Origin: Pantoea sp. A4
GTDB lineage: Bacteria; Pseudomonadota; Gammaproteobacteria; Enterobacterales; Enterobacteriaceae
DNA: 64,000 bases
Reading direction: 5' to 3'
Assembly: GCF_000295955.2 (NCBI RefSeq)
Contig: NZ_ALXE01000033.1
Location: 1 to 64,000 of the forward strand
Shown here: positions 7,701 to 17,180 of the stretch, one piece after another
Layout of the letters: each line of letters begins with the position of its first letter
How positions within the stretch are numbered: position 1 is the stretch's first letter
Position numbers and translations under genes: made by a program
The notes under the pieces: model-generated
What the model was told of the DNA's origin: nothing
Seen by the model: the letters and a program-made list of their open reading frames with translations, nothing else
Database searches by the model: none

Positions 7701-8861
7701 ATGCCCGGTATTAAACATTTCCCACTACCGCTACTTCTGATTTTAACCGGTGCTGTCCTGACGGGTTGTGATAAGAAAGTCAGTCAAGAGACAGACGTTC
7801 ATCCTCCTCATGTCGCTGTTGAGGTCGTTCAGCCTCGCGTTTTATCAGTTAAAGAGACGCTGCCCGGTCGGGTTACCGCCTGGCGCACGGCCGAAATACG
7901 ACCACAGGTTAACGGAGTGATCCAGCATCGCCTGTTTGAACAGGGCGCAGAGGTGACCAAGGGCGTGGCACTTTTCCAGATTAACGCCGCCCCTTTTGCA
8001 GCGGATGTCGCCAATGCGAAAGCCGGGTTACTGCGGGTAGAAGCGGCGAACGATAAAGCCCAGCAGCAAGTCAATCGCCTGAAGCCGCTGATGTTATCCG
8101 AAGCCGTCAGCCGTCAAAGTTATGACGATGCGGTTGCCAATGCGCGTCAGGCAGCGGCGGACGTTGCTCAGGCCCGTGCGACGCTGGCGCGTAAACAGCT
8201 CGACTTAAGTTTCGCCACTGTTGAAGCCCCGATCTCAGGCCGGATTGATCAGACGCTGGTGACAGAGGGGGCATACGTGACGCCAGGGGATACCAGCCCA
8301 CTTGCCCGTATCTATCAAACCGATCCTATCTACGTTGACGTACGCCAGCCTGCCGAGGTCTATAACCAGCTTCGCCGTCAAGTAGGCGGTGAGCAGGATA
8401 CTGCTGCTGCGCTTCCGGTGCAGGTGTTATTACCGGACGACACGGTCTATCAACACCCTGGAAAGATACTTTTCTCAGGAATTTCTGTTGATGCTGGCAC
8501 GGGCGAAGTGCTGGTGCGTATTGAGCTCAAAAATCCAAATCGCGAATTATTGCCGGGCATGTTTGTACGTGTGCAGATCCCCCGGCAGCACTACGACGAC
8601 GCTTTGATGGTTCCGCAGCAGGCCGTGTCCCGCCACGAGGGAACTCCCACGCTTTGGGTGGTGGATGAACAGCAGCAAGCACACCAGGTCAACGTCGATG
8701 TTGGAGAGTTATCACAGGGAGAATACCGCATATCCTCCGGTTTACCGGCAGGGAGCCGTGTCGTGGTCATGGGAATGGAGAAGCTGGCTGACGGCGTCAA
8801 AGTCGCGGCGGCGGTGGCTCCGGCGTCTCCGACATCTCTGACGATGACAGCAGGAGAGTAA
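7701..8861 (+). CDS. RND efflux periplasmic adaptor lipoprotein (AcrA/MexA family)
   Basis: A 386-residue membrane-fusion protein linking the inner-membrane pump to the outer-membrane channel. It has a lipoprotein signal with lipobox LTGC (Cys23). Barrel-sandwich half-motifs follow (GRVTAWRTAEIRPQVNGVIQ near 55; FATVEAPISGRIDQTLVTEG near 172), around an alpha-helical hairpin rich in Ala/Gln (about 95-160). The beta-barrel segment DPIYVDVRQPAEVYNQL lies near 205. It is the first gene of a three-gene pump operon, with the pump starting 1 bp after its stop. The outer-membrane gene follows, unlike oqxAB or acrAB, which use TolC encoded elsewhere. Confidence 0.93.
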   Translation: MPGIKHFPLPLLLILTGAVLTGCDKKVSQETDVHPPHVAVEVVQPRVLSVKETLPGRVTAWRTAEIRPQVNGVIQHRLFEQGAEVTKGVALFQINAAPFAADVANAKAGLLRVEAANDKAQQQVNRLKPLMLSEAVSRQSYDDAVANARQAAADVAQARATLARKQLDLSFATVEAPISGRIDQTLVTEGAYVTPGDTSPLARIYQTDPIYVDVRQPAEVYNQLRRQVGGEQDTAAALPVQVLLPDDTVYQHPGKILFSGISVDAGTGEVLVRIELKNPNRELLPGMFVRVQIPRQHYDDALMVPQQAVSRHEGTPTLWVVDEQQQAHQVNVDVGELSQGEYRISSGLPAGSRVVVMGMEKLADGVKVAAAVAPASPTSLTMTAGE

Positions 8862-8862
8862 A

Positions 8863-11800
8863 ATGGCTCAGTTTTTTATTAAACGTCCGGTGTTCGCCTG
8901 GGTGTTGGCGCTGTTTATCATTTTGTTTGGCGTCATTGCGATACCTAAACTCCCGGTTGCACGCTATCCCTCCGTGGCGCCGCCGAATGTCACCATCACT
9001 GCAACTTACCCTGGGGCTTCACCGCAGACCATGAATGACTCCGTGGTGGGGCTGATTGAACGCGAACTGTCCAGTGTTAAAAATCTGCTTTATTTTGAAT
9101 CATCTACCGATACCTCTGGCCAGGCGACGATCACCGTCACCTTCAAGCCGGGCACCGATCCAGAGCTTGCTCAGGTGGATGTACAAAACCGGATCAAGAC
9201 GGTAGAGCCCCGTCTGCCTCAGACCGTGCGTCAAAATGGGCTGCAGGTCGAATCTGCCAGCTCAGGCTTCCTCATGATCGTCAGTCTGACCTCAAAGCAA
9301 GGCCAAATGAACAGCGAGGCCTTAAGCGACTATATGGCCAGAAATGTGGTTGACGAACTGCGCAGAATACCTGGTGTGGGTCGCGTTCAGCTGTTTGGGG
9401 CCGAAAGAGCCATGCGCGTCTGGGTGGACCCCATCAAACTGGTGGCTTTCAATCTGACGATAGGTGACATTTCCACGGCGATTTCCCAACAGAATGTGCA
9501 AATCGCGCCGGGACGGGTAGGGGATGAGCCTGCGATGCCGAATCAAGGTGTCACTATCCCTTTAACGGTACAGGGACAGCTCTCTACGCCTGAGGCGTTT
9601 GCCAATATTGTCCTGCGTGCCAATCAAGATGGCTCCAAAGTGAAGTTGTCTGACGTGGCAAAAGTCGCGCTCGGTGCGCAAAGCTACAGCATGATGATCC
9701 GTGACAACGGGAAGAGTTCAACTGGTGCTGCGATTATGCTTGCACCAGGTGCAAACGCCGTAAAAACCGCGGATGCGGTGGCGGCGCGTATGCACGAATT
9801 GAGCCTGTCAATGCCGCAGGATATTCAATATTCCCTCCCTTTCAATACTGCCCCCTTCGTAAAGCTCTCCATCGAGAAGGTGATTCACACGCTTCTCGAG
9901 GCTATGGTGCTGGTGTTCATTGTCATGTATCTGTTTTTACAGAACATCCGCTACACCTTTATACCCGCGATTGTTGCGCCAATCGCTTTGTTGGGCACGC
10001 TATCCGTGATGCTGCTCGTTGGCTACTCCGTCAACGTGCTGACGATGTTTGGGCTGGTTCTCGCGATCGGCATCATCGTCGATGATGCGATTGTCGTGGT
10101 GGAGAATGTCGAGCGCATCATGCGCGAAGAAAACCTCGAACCCCGCGAAGCCACCTCACGTGCGATGCAGGAGATCACGGGCGCGATCATCGGGATTACG
10201 TTGGTGCTTACGGCGGTCTTCATTCCGATGGGGTTTGCCAGTGGTTCAGTGGGCGTTATCTACCGCCAGTTTGCCTTCTCAATGGCGACGTCCATTTTGT
10301 TCTCCGCGCTCCTGGCGCTAACGCTTACCCCTGCGCTGTGCGCAACGCTGCTTAAAAAAATCCCGGAAGGGCATGCGCAAAGGGGCATTTTCGGCCTCTT
10401 TAACCGCGGGTTTGATCGGCTGACAAATCGCTATTCACAGTGGGTGAGAACCACGCTGAAGCGCTCAACGCGAATGCTGCTATTGTTTGTGGCGATCAGT
10501 GCGGGAATGGGGATGGCATTTAGCCAGTTGTCCTCAAGTTTCCTGCCAGAAGAAGATCAAGGGTATTTTATGACCGCGTTTCAATTACCTGCGGATGCAA
10601 CCCAGCAGCGTACGCTCGCGGTCGTCAAAAAATATGAGAATGCGGTGGCTTCACGTCCCGCAATCGCGACGAACCAATCGATTATTGGTTTTGGCTTCTC
10701 TGGCTCCGGTGCCAATACCGCACTTGCCTTTACTGTCCTGAAAGACTGGAAGGAGCGGGGTAACACGTCTACCCAAGAGGAGAGCGCGTTTGCGCAGCAG
10801 GCGATGAGTGACTCGCCGGAGGGTTCAGTCATGAGCCTGATGCCACCCGCCATTGAGGAGTTAGGAACCTCTTCAGGCTTTACCTTGCGGCTTGAAGACC
10901 GCGCTAACCAGGGCTTCCAGGCACTGGAGGCTGCGCAGACTCAGCTGCTGCAACTCGCCGCGAAAAGCCACAAAGTGGTACAGGTATACCCTGATGGTTT
11001 GGCCCCAGGAACGAACATTCGCCTTGATATCGATCGTGAAAAAGCCAATGCCATGGGGGTCTCCTTTACCAGTATCAGTGACACGCTTTCCTCTGCGATG
11101 GGTTCGCTGTACGTCAATGATTTTCCTGATAAAGGTCGAATGCAGCAGGTCATCATTCAGGCAGATGCTAAAGATCGCATGCAAATCGATGACATCCTGA
11201 ACCTGTATGTACGCAACAGCGATAACCAGATGGTTGCGCTGAAAACGTTTATTCACCCTGTGTGGTCAGATGCACCGCTGCAACAGGTTCGTTATCAGGG
11301 ATATCCGGCAATGAGGATATCAGGCAGTGCCGCCGCAGGCGTTTCCAGCGGCGATGCCATGGCGGAAATGGAAAAACTGGCTTCACAGCTGCCGCCAGGG
11401 TTTGCGGTGGAGTGGACCGGGCAGTCGTTACAGGAGCAGGAGTCATCAGCCCAGGCACCTATGCTCATGGCACTTTCCATCCTGGTTATTTTTTTAGTCT
11501 TAGCCGCGTTATACGAAAGCTGGGCCATTCCACTGTCTGTGTTGTTGGTTATCCCATTGGGTATTGTGGGGGCTGTTCTTGCCATCATGGTACGAGGATT
11601 ACCGAATGATGTGTTCTTTAAAGTCGGCTTGATCACCGTGACTGGACTGTCAGCGAAAAACGCCATTCTTATCGTGGAGTTTGCCAAACAACTGCATGAA
11701 GAGGGGCAGAGTCTCTGGCAGGCCGCCATGACCGCAGCCAAAATGCGCCTGCGCCCCATCATCATGACCTCCCTGGCGTTCGGCTTAGGCGTTGTTCCGT

Positions 11801-11982
11801 TGATCATTGCTTCTGGTGCAAGCAGTGAAACCCAGCATGCTATTGGCACTGGCGTCTTTGGTGGGATCGTCAGCGCGACGCTACTGGCCATTATTTTTGT
11901 CCCGCTTTTTTTTGTCAGCGTCATGTCATTAAGAAATAAACTGGCGCATCGTGGTGCCAAAAAAGCGCAGGAGAATCAATAA
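8863..11982 (+). CDS. RND multidrug efflux pump, inner-membrane HAE1 subunit (AcrB/MexB family)
   Basis: A 1039-residue proton-driven trimeric drug exporter of standard length. It opens with MAQFFIKRPVFAWVLAL. It has the porter-domain start PVARYPSVAPPNVTI, the proton-relay pair Asp-Asp in GIIVDDAIVVVENVERIM (about residues 405-422), and the conserved Lys in TVTGLSAKNAILIVEF near 930. Twelve membrane segments fall in two groups of six, as in the family. It extrudes hydrophobic or amphiphilic drugs from the periplasm and membrane. The neighbouring adaptor and channel genes complete the complex. The actual drugs cannot be told from sequence. Confidence 0.95.
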   Translation: MAQFFIKRPVFAWVLALFIILFGVIAIPKLPVARYPSVAPPNVTITATYPGASPQTMNDSVVGLIERELSSVKNLLYFESSTDTSGQATITVTFKPGTDPELAQVDVQNRIKTVEPRLPQTVRQNGLQVESASSGFLMIVSLTSKQGQMNSEALSDYMARNVVDELRRIPGVGRVQLFGAERAMRVWVDPIKLVAFNLTIGDISTAISQQNVQIAPGRVGDEPAMPNQGVTIPLTVQGQLSTPEAFANIVLRANQDGSKVKLSDVAKVALGAQSYSMMIRDNGKSSTGAAIMLAPGANAVKTADAVAARMHELSLSMPQDIQYSLPFNTAPFVKLSIEKVIHTLLEAMVLVFIVMYLFLQNIRYTFIPAIVAPIALLGTLSVMLLVGYSVNVLTMFGLVLAIGIIVDDAIVVVENVERIMREENLEPREATSRAMQEITGAIIGITLVLTAVFIPMGFASGSVGVIYRQFAFSMATSILFSALLALTLTPALCATLLKKIPEGHAQRGIFGLFNRGFDRLTNRYSQWVRTTLKRSTRMLLLFVAISAGMGMAFSQLSSSFLPEEDQGYFMTAFQLPADATQQRTLAVVKKYENAVASRPAIATNQSIIGFGFSGSGANTALAFTVLKDWKERGNTSTQEESAFAQQAMSDSPEGSVMSLMPPAIEELGTSSGFTLRLEDRANQGFQALEAAQTQLLQLAAKSHKVVQVYPDGLAPGTNIRLDIDREKANAMGVSFTSISDTLSSAMGSLYVNDFPDKGRMQQVIIQADAKDRMQIDDILNLYVRNSDNQMVALKTFIHPVWSDAPLQQVRYQGYPAMRISGSAAAGVSSGDAMAEMEKLASQLPPGFAVEWTGQSLQEQESSAQAPMLMALSILVIFLVLAALYESWAIPLSVLLVIPLGIVGAVLAIMVRGLPNDVFFKVGLITVTGLSAKNAILIVEFAKQLHEEGQSLWQAAMTAAKMRLRPIIMTSLAFGLGVVPLIIASGASSETQHAIGTGVFGGIVSATLLAIIFVPLFFVSVMSLRNKLAHRGAKKAQENQ

Positions 11983-13358
11983 TGAACAGAACGCTTGTTT
12001 TTATGGCGTTATTCGTCAGTGGATGTTCATTAAATCCTGCGCTAACACATGGCCCCTCGCCAGTGGCGCAACATTACGCACAGCAGAATGCGGTAACAGG
12101 GAATGGCGCAGACCTCGGCTGGCGGGAAATGTTTAAAGATCCCCAACTACAGCAGGCCATTGCCCTGGCATTATCCAATAACCGGGATTTGCGTATTGCG
12201 ATGTTAAATGTCGACACGGTGCAAGCTCAGTACCGCATTCAACGCGCTGCACGTCTGCCTGGCGTGGAGATGAATGGAAGCTGGACGCGTCAGGATACCG
12301 GAACTAATGCGGCTTCAGGCACGGGAGGCATCACGGATCAGACCACGGCAGGTGTGAATCTCAGCGCGTTTGAAATTGATCTCTTCGGCCGGGTGAAGTC
12401 TTTATCTACCGCCGCTTATGCCAGATACCTGGCGACAGAAGCCGGTTCGCGGGCTGCCCGGATATCCCTGATTGCCTCGGTTGCGCGTGCCTGGTATAAC
12501 CAGATGCAAACCGCAGAGCAGTTGGCGTTATCCCGGCAAACCTTACAAGACTGGCAACACTCCTTAGTGCTTGCGCGTCAATTGCAGGCCGCTAATCAGA
12601 ACAGTGCGATCGATGTTGCACAAGCTGAGGGGCAGGTTGCGACGGCGGAAGCCGACGTCCAGGCGAACGAACGGGCGTACCTTCAGGCTGGAAATGCATT
12701 AAGGTTACTGGTGGGCACCCGCGAGACGCCACCTGTGCCGCAAAGTACGTTGATGAAGAGCGACATCGAAACCGAGTTGCCCGCAGGCATTCCGTCAGAT
12801 TTACTGACGCGCAGACCTGATATCATTCAGGCGGAATTGAACCTGCAAGCGGCGAATGCGGATATTGGTGCAGCACGGGCTGCCTTTTTCCCGAGGATTT
12901 CCCTTACCGCGTCCTTTGGTCAGGCAAGTCCGCAGCTGTCACAGCTGTTTGACTCGGGGAGTCAGACATGGCAATTCCTGCCACAGGTCTCTATACCGCT
13001 CTTCCAGGGAGGACGCCTGCAGGACGAACTGGATGTCGCAAAGCTGAAAAAATCCACAGCAGTGGCCGACTATGACAAAGCGATTCAGGTCGCCTTCCGC
13101 GAAGTCTCTGATGGACTGGCGGGCAACGCCACCTACCGTAAACAGATGTCTGCGCAACAGCGTGTCGTGGAGAGTGCCGAACGCAGATTGCATTTGTCGA
13201 TGCAGCGCTATCAGGCAGGCCTGGATAATCGCCTTGAACTGCTGGACGCTCAGCGCCAGCTTTACAGCGCGCAGCAAACGTTACTCACTTTACGGCAGAA
13301 CGAGATTGATAACGCCATCACTCTGTACAAAGCGCTTGGCGGTGGTATCAACGAGTAA
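11982..13358 (+). CDS. outer-membrane efflux lipoprotein (NodT/OprM family)
   Basis: A 458-residue channel protein whose ATG overlaps the pump stop by one base. It has a lipobox FVSGCS (Cys15). Two OEP repeats show the signatures NRDLRIAMLNVDTVQAQYRIQRA (about 62-84) and ADIGAARAAFFPRISLTASFG near 290. The family motif LLTRRPDIIQAE near 268 is also present. Family members form a trimeric beta-barrel plus alpha-helical tunnel that docks onto the RND adaptor. Having its own OprM-type channel sets this pump apart from the TolC-dependent enterobacterial pumps and recalls AdeABC, SmeABC and MexAB-OprM systems. Confidence 0.93.
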   Translation: MNRTLVFMALFVSGCSLNPALTHGPSPVAQHYAQQNAVTGNGADLGWREMFKDPQLQQAIALALSNNRDLRIAMLNVDTVQAQYRIQRAARLPGVEMNGSWTRQDTGTNAASGTGGITDQTTAGVNLSAFEIDLFGRVKSLSTAAYARYLATEAGSRAARISLIASVARAWYNQMQTAEQLALSRQTLQDWQHSLVLARQLQAANQNSAIDVAQAEGQVATAEADVQANERAYLQAGNALRLLVGTRETPPVPQSTLMKSDIETELPAGIPSDLLTRRPDIIQAELNLQAANADIGAARAAFFPRISLTASFGQASPQLSQLFDSGSQTWQFLPQVSIPLFQGGRLQDELDVAKLKKSTAVADYDKAIQVAFREVSDGLAGNATYRKQMSAQQRVVESAERRLHLSMQRYQAGLDNRLELLDAQRQLYSAQQTLLTLRQNEIDNAITLYKALGGGINE

Positions 13359-13364
13359 GGATTT

Positions 13365-13386
13365 ATCACCCGCCACGGCGGGTGAT
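13365..13386 (+). terminator. intercistronic hairpin (attenuator or mRNA stabiliser)
   Basis: Inverted repeat ATCACCCGCC (13365-13374) / GGCGGGTGAT (13377-13386), ten pairs less those needed for the loop, with no T run after it. It lies between the channel gene and the response regulator, so it may set the ratio of pump to regulator message rather than end transcription. Confidence 0.6.
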
Positions 13387-13407
13387 TGCAATCATATAAG
13401 AGTCATT

Positions 13408-14103
13408 ATGCATAACACACTGATTTTGATCGTCGAAGATGACCACGAGATAGCCGCGATATTAACCGCATATTTACAAAATGCGGGTTATCGCACTCAC
13501 CATGCTGAAAACGGTGCGTTAGCGCTGGAGTATTGTGCTTCATCGCCCCCTCACTTAATCATTCTTGATGTGCGTATGCCCGTCATGGACGGGTGGCAAG
13601 TCCTTGCTGAGGTCCGACGTCGTGGCAACACCCCGGTAATCATGCTGACCGCGAATGATGATGACGTGGACAAGCTTTCAGCGCTGCGTATTGGCGCAGA
13701 TGATTACGTTGTAAAACCTTTCAATCCAGCCGAAGTGGTGGCGAGGGTTCAGGCGGTGTTGAGGCGCTCACGGGCGGCGAGTTTTTCCGAAGAAATTCTG
13801 TCTACTTCCTCGCTTTCCATCAACCTGGCGCAGCATAGCGTTATTGTAAAAGCCAGCTCAGTGGATATCGCGCCGCGTTTAACCACCACTGAATTTCGCT
13901 TAATCACGCAGTTTGTGCGGGAACCGAACCGTGTGTTCAGCAGAGAGGAACTGCTGGAGGCCTGCTTCCCTGAAGGTGATACGCTTCCCAGAACCGTTGA
14001 CAGCCACATCAGCAAACTGCGTAAGAAACTTGAGGATGCCGAGGCTACAGGGCTTTTGCAAAATGTCAGGGGCTTCGGTTACCGTCTTGGAGAGCGGAAA
14101 TGA
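13408..14103 (+). CDS. OmpR/PhoB-family response regulator
   Basis: 231 residues from the ATG at 13408. The receiver domain has the acidic pair EDD (10-12), phosphorylated Asp54 (IILDVRMPVMDGW), Thr81 (MLTAND) and Lys103 (ADDYVVKPFNP). The C-terminal winged helix has RLTTTEFRLITQFVREPNRVFSREELLEACF and the ending NVRGFGYRL. The frame is open further upstream, but that part overlaps the channel gene and is not coding. It overlaps the kinase gene by ATGA, so the two are translationally coupled. By analogy with AdeRS/BaeSR it likely activates the pump operon. The 11-bp-spaced GTGTAG arrays at 6505 and 7617 are its most plausible targets. Confidence 0.93.
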   Translation: MHNTLILIVEDDHEIAAILTAYLQNAGYRTHHAENGALALEYCASSPPHLIILDVRMPVMDGWQVLAEVRRRGNTPVIMLTANDDDVDKLSALRIGADDYVVKPFNPAEVVARVQAVLRRSRAASFSEEILSTSSLSINLAQHSVIVKASSVDIAPRLTTTEFRLITQFVREPNRVFSREELLEACFPEGDTLPRTVDSHISKLRKKLEDAEATGLLQNVRGFGYRLGERK

Positions 14104-15176
14104 AGCGTCGTGGTCTCAGCCAACAGCTAAACTGGCTGATTATCAAAATTACCTTTTATTCATTTCTGACTTCATTCGCGACCTACGGATTTTATCCCAC
14201 CTTTATGGGATTCTTTTCAGGCAAATTTCTGCCACCGGATTTCGACATAGGGAACGTGGGAGACTGGATAACAATGATCGTCACCACGATATTAACCATA
14301 CTGGTTTCTGTCCTTGTTTCCGCAAAGTTTGCGCGTCAAATGATCGTGCCGCTTGAATCGCTAACGCAAAGCGCAAAGCGTGTTGCTGAGGGCGATTTAA
14401 CCGCACGAGCCGTGGGTGGGGCAGTGGAACTTGGGGAGATCAGCGCCCTGGTAAAAGATTTCAACCGTATGGCTGAAACGTTAGAAACCATGTCTCAGGA
14501 CATTCGTACGTGGAACGCCGCTATTGCTCACGAATTAAGAACGCCAGTGACGATTTTACGGGGCAGGCTTCAGGGTTTAGCCGATGGCATATTTGCGCCG
14601 GACAATAAGCTCTTCGTCAGTCTGGTCCATCAAACGGACAGTCTCACGCGGCTCATTGAAGATCTGAGAACACTTAGCCTGGCCCAGTCCGGACATCTGC
14701 ATATTTATTACGATCGCGTGAATATCGATACTGAAATCTGTGCGTTATCAGGACTGGTAAAAGAGGATTTTAAAGAGAGCCACCTTTCGCTGGTGCTCAA
14801 ACTTAATCCCGTTGTGATTGAGTGCGATGTTTCGCGCTTCAGGCAAGTGATGTTGGCCTTTCTGGAGAATGCACGCCGCTACTCTGTTCCCGGCGTTATC
14901 ATGATTTCCTGTGAGGAAGATCGCGAAGGCGTCATGATTCATATTGATGACGAAGGGCCGGGTATCGATCAGGCGCTGGCCTCAACCCTGTGGGATGCAT
15001 TTGTACGTACTGATGCATCTCGTTCGCGCAACAGCGGAGGAACAGGTCTGGGGCTTGCGGTGGTGAAAGCGATTGTCCAGGCCCACGGCGGCAAGGTTTA
15101 TTGTGAACAGAACGCGCTAAAAGGCACGCGTTTTTCCTTCTGGCTTCCGAGGGCTAAACCTTCACATCTTATTTGA
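14100..15176 (+). CDS. sensor histidine kinase (AdeS/BaeS-like)
   Basis: A 358-residue inner-membrane kinase. Two membrane segments (about 10-35 and 55-75) flank a very short periplasmic loop (about 20 residues), so it may sense the membrane or the pump rather than a periplasmic ligand. A HAMP linker follows (VPLESLTQSAKRVAEGDL), then the H-box AAIAHELRTPVTILRG with phosphorylated His144. The N-box is ENARRYS, G1 is DDEGPGID and G2 is GGTGLGLAVVKAI. It forms a pair with the preceding response regulator. The drug, peptide or envelope signal is unknown. Confidence 0.92.
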   Translation: MKRRGLSQQLNWLIIKITFYSFLTSFATYGFYPTFMGFFSGKFLPPDFDIGNVGDWITMIVTTILTILVSVLVSAKFARQMIVPLESLTQSAKRVAEGDLTARAVGGAVELGEISALVKDFNRMAETLETMSQDIRTWNAAIAHELRTPVTILRGRLQGLADGIFAPDNKLFVSLVHQTDSLTRLIEDLRTLSLAQSGHLHIYYDRVNIDTEICALSGLVKEDFKESHLSLVLKLNPVVIECDVSRFRQVMLAFLENARRYSVPGVIMISCEEDREGVMIHIDDEGPGIDQALASTLWDAFVRTDASRSRNSGGTGLGLAVVKAIVQAHGGKVYCEQNALKGTRFSFWLPRAKPSHLI

Positions 15177-15186
15177 GGATTGCAAC

Positions 15187-15669
15187 ATGACCCCTTTTTA
15201 TCAATTCACTGCCACTAGCCTTGCCGGTGAGCCTGTCTCAATGGCTGACTACGCGGGGAAGGTGGTTCTGGTGGTGAACACCGCCAGTCATTGTGGTTTC
15301 ACGCCACAATATGCAGGCCTTGAAACGCTCTACAAAAAGTATGCCGACAAGGGTTTGGTGGTGTTGGGTTTCCCCTGCAACCAGTTCGGCAAGCAGGAGC
15401 CTGGCGGCGCTGACGACATCGCGAAAACCTGCCACATCAACTACGGTGTCAGCTTCCCGATGTTCGGGAAAACAGAGGTCAATGGAAGTGCAGCACACCC
15501 GCTGTTTCGGTATTTGAAAACCGCACTGCCCGGTGTGCTGGGTGGGCGGATCAAGTGGAACTTCACCAAGTTCCTGATCGGCCGTGACGGCAAACCGCTA
15601 AAGCGTTTTGCGCCGTTCACTACCCCGGAGAAGATGGAAACTGCGATCCTGGCGGCACTTGGCCGCTAG
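15187..15669 (+). CDS. glutathione peroxidase family thiol peroxidase
   Basis: A 160-residue thiol peroxidase that reduces hydroperoxides, including lipid peroxides, in family members. It has the catalytic Cys36 in NTASHCGFTPQY, the family motif VLGFPCNQFGKQEPG (catalytic Gln) and KWNFTKFLIGRDG (catalytic Trp/Asn). It has the catalytic Cys in place of selenocysteine, no signal peptide, and a length typical of the bacterial enzymes. It begins 10 bp after the kinase stop, with GAGGATT as ribosome site, so it is probably in the same operon. That places a peroxide defence gene under the pump's two-component system. It is not btuE by context. Confidence 0.9.
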   Translation: MTPFYQFTATSLAGEPVSMADYAGKVVLVVNTASHCGFTPQYAGLETLYKKYADKGLVVLGFPCNQFGKQEPGGADDIAKTCHINYGVSFPMFGKTEVNGSAAHPLFRYLKTALPGVLGGRIKWNFTKFLIGRDGKPLKRFAPFTTPEKMETAILAALGR

Positions 15670-15829
15670 GGGGCAGCTTTCCTTTATGCCTGCGGCCCGG
15701 TGTAACGCTCATGCTCGCTTCGGCATATTGCCAGGATGGTTTCCCGTAGCCAGCGGTAAACCTGGCGATTTAACATCCTCTCCACCTTTTCGCCACGCGA
15801 ATCAGGCGGGGAGGATGTCAAGACGATGC

Positions 15830-17122
15830 TTATAACGACAGCTCACTCTTTCGGCCCAGCATTCGGCTGTACTCCTTTTTTGCCTCATCCTCCTTAAATT
15901 CGCCACACCAGCGTGCAATCACCACGGTTGCAACACTATTGCCAATGGTATTGCAGGTGGCTACCGCCATCGACATAAAGCGGTATACGCCGAAGATCAG
16001 CGCCAGGCCTTCCACCGGCAGATGTCCTACCGTTGCCACGGTGGCGGCAAATACCACGAAAGTCCCGCCTGACACCGCGGCTGCACCTTTAGAGGTCACC
16101 AACATAATGGCGAGGATGCCAAGCTGCTGCTGCCAGCTCAAATCAATACCGTAAGCATTGGCAATAAACAGCGTACACATCGACATATAAAGACTGGTGC
16201 CGTCGAGGTTAAAGGCATAGCCGGTGGGCAGGATCAACCCGACACTTTGACGTGAGCAGCCAAACCGTTCCAGCTTCTGCAACAGGCGCGGCAGTGCGCT
16301 TTCCGACGAGGCTGTGCCCAGCACAATAAACACTTCATCTTTGATATATTTCAGGAAGCGCATCAGGCTAAAGCCAGAGAGACGGCAAATCGCGCCCAGT
16401 ACAACAAAAATGAACACGGCCACGGCGACGTAAAACATCAGGACCAGATTCAACAATGACAGCAGCACAGAGGTGCCATTGCTGCCGACTGCATAAGCCA
16501 CTGAACCAAAAGCACCGAGAGGGGCGAGGCGCATGATCAGGTTAATGAACTCAAAGAAACACTCTGAGATACGGCTCATCCCGTTTTCTATTACGGTGCG
16601 TTTTTCCTGGGTCAACGCCAGCAGCGCAAAACCAAAGATAATCGAAATCACCAGCACCTGAAGCAGTTGGCCGCCAGCAAATGCCCCAATGAAGTTGTCG
16701 GGAAAAATAGCGTAAATAAACTCCATGGTCCCTGACGGCGCGTGACCTTTTGCCAGCGTAGCATTCACCGCTGATGTTGCTGCCGCGCTGACGCTACTGC
16801 CCATGCCTGCACCAATATCCACCAGGTTAGCCCAGCCGAGGCCCAACGCTAACGCCAGCGTGGAGATGACTTCGAAATAGATCAGCGCGCGAATGCCGAT
16901 TTTACCGACCTTTTTGATGTCTCCCGCCGAGGCAATCCCATGCACTACAGTGAAAAAAATTAGCGGGGCAACGGCAGTCTTAATTAGCTTAAGGAAGATG
17001 TCGCCGAGGATTTTAAATTTTACGGCCAGCTCAGGCTGGGCAAAACCCAGCGCTATCCCGAGCGCCATCGCAGCAAGCACCTGAAACGTCAGCCCTTTCC
17101 AGAACGGTTTTTGTGTAGACAT
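15830..17122 (-). CDS. dicarboxylate/amino acid:cation symporter (DctA/GltP family)
   Basis: A 430-residue inner-membrane symporter of the DAACS family, which takes up C4-dicarboxylates or acidic amino acids with protons or sodium. It shows the family re-entrant loop AASESALPR-type motif (as TASSESALPRLLQKLERFG, about residues 270-290). The helix 7 motif GYAFNLDGTSLYMSM and the second hairpin TSKGAAAVSGGTFVVFAATVATVG are also present. It lies 58 bp downstream of the lyase gene and is likely co-transcribed. Uptake of the lyase substrate, or of a fumarate-like compound, is the natural inference. It is convergent with the peroxidase gene. Confidence 0.92.
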   Translation of the reverse strand: MSTQKPFWKGLTFQVLAAMALGIALGFAQPELAVKFKILGDIFLKLIKTAVAPLIFFTVVHGIASAGDIKKVGKIGIRALIYFEVISTLALALGLGWANLVDIGAGMGSSVSAAATSAVNATLAKGHAPSGTMEFIYAIFPDNFIGAFAGGQLLQVLVISIIFGFALLALTQEKRTVIENGMSRISECFFEFINLIMRLAPLGAFGSVAYAVGSNGTSVLLSLLNLVLMFYVAVAVFIFVVLGAICRLSGFSLMRFLKYIKDEVFIVLGTASSESALPRLLQKLERFGCSRQSVGLILPTGYAFNLDGTSLYMSMCTLFIANAYGIDLSWQQQLGILAIMLVTSKGAAAVSGGTFVVFAATVATVGHLPVEGLALIFGVYRFMSMAVATCNTIGNSVATVVIARWCGEFKEDEAKKEYSRMLGRKSELSL

Positions 17123-17180
17123 AGCATTGTTCTCTTATTGGCAGGTAGGGTACAGGGCAGTTTGTCTGCCCTTGTCGTTA

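Noticed and set aside
7701..13358. OqxAB or AcrAB identity for the RND pump
   Set aside because: The operon encodes its own OprM-type channel and a downstream two-component system, and the sequences are not those of OqxAB or AcrAB as I recall them.
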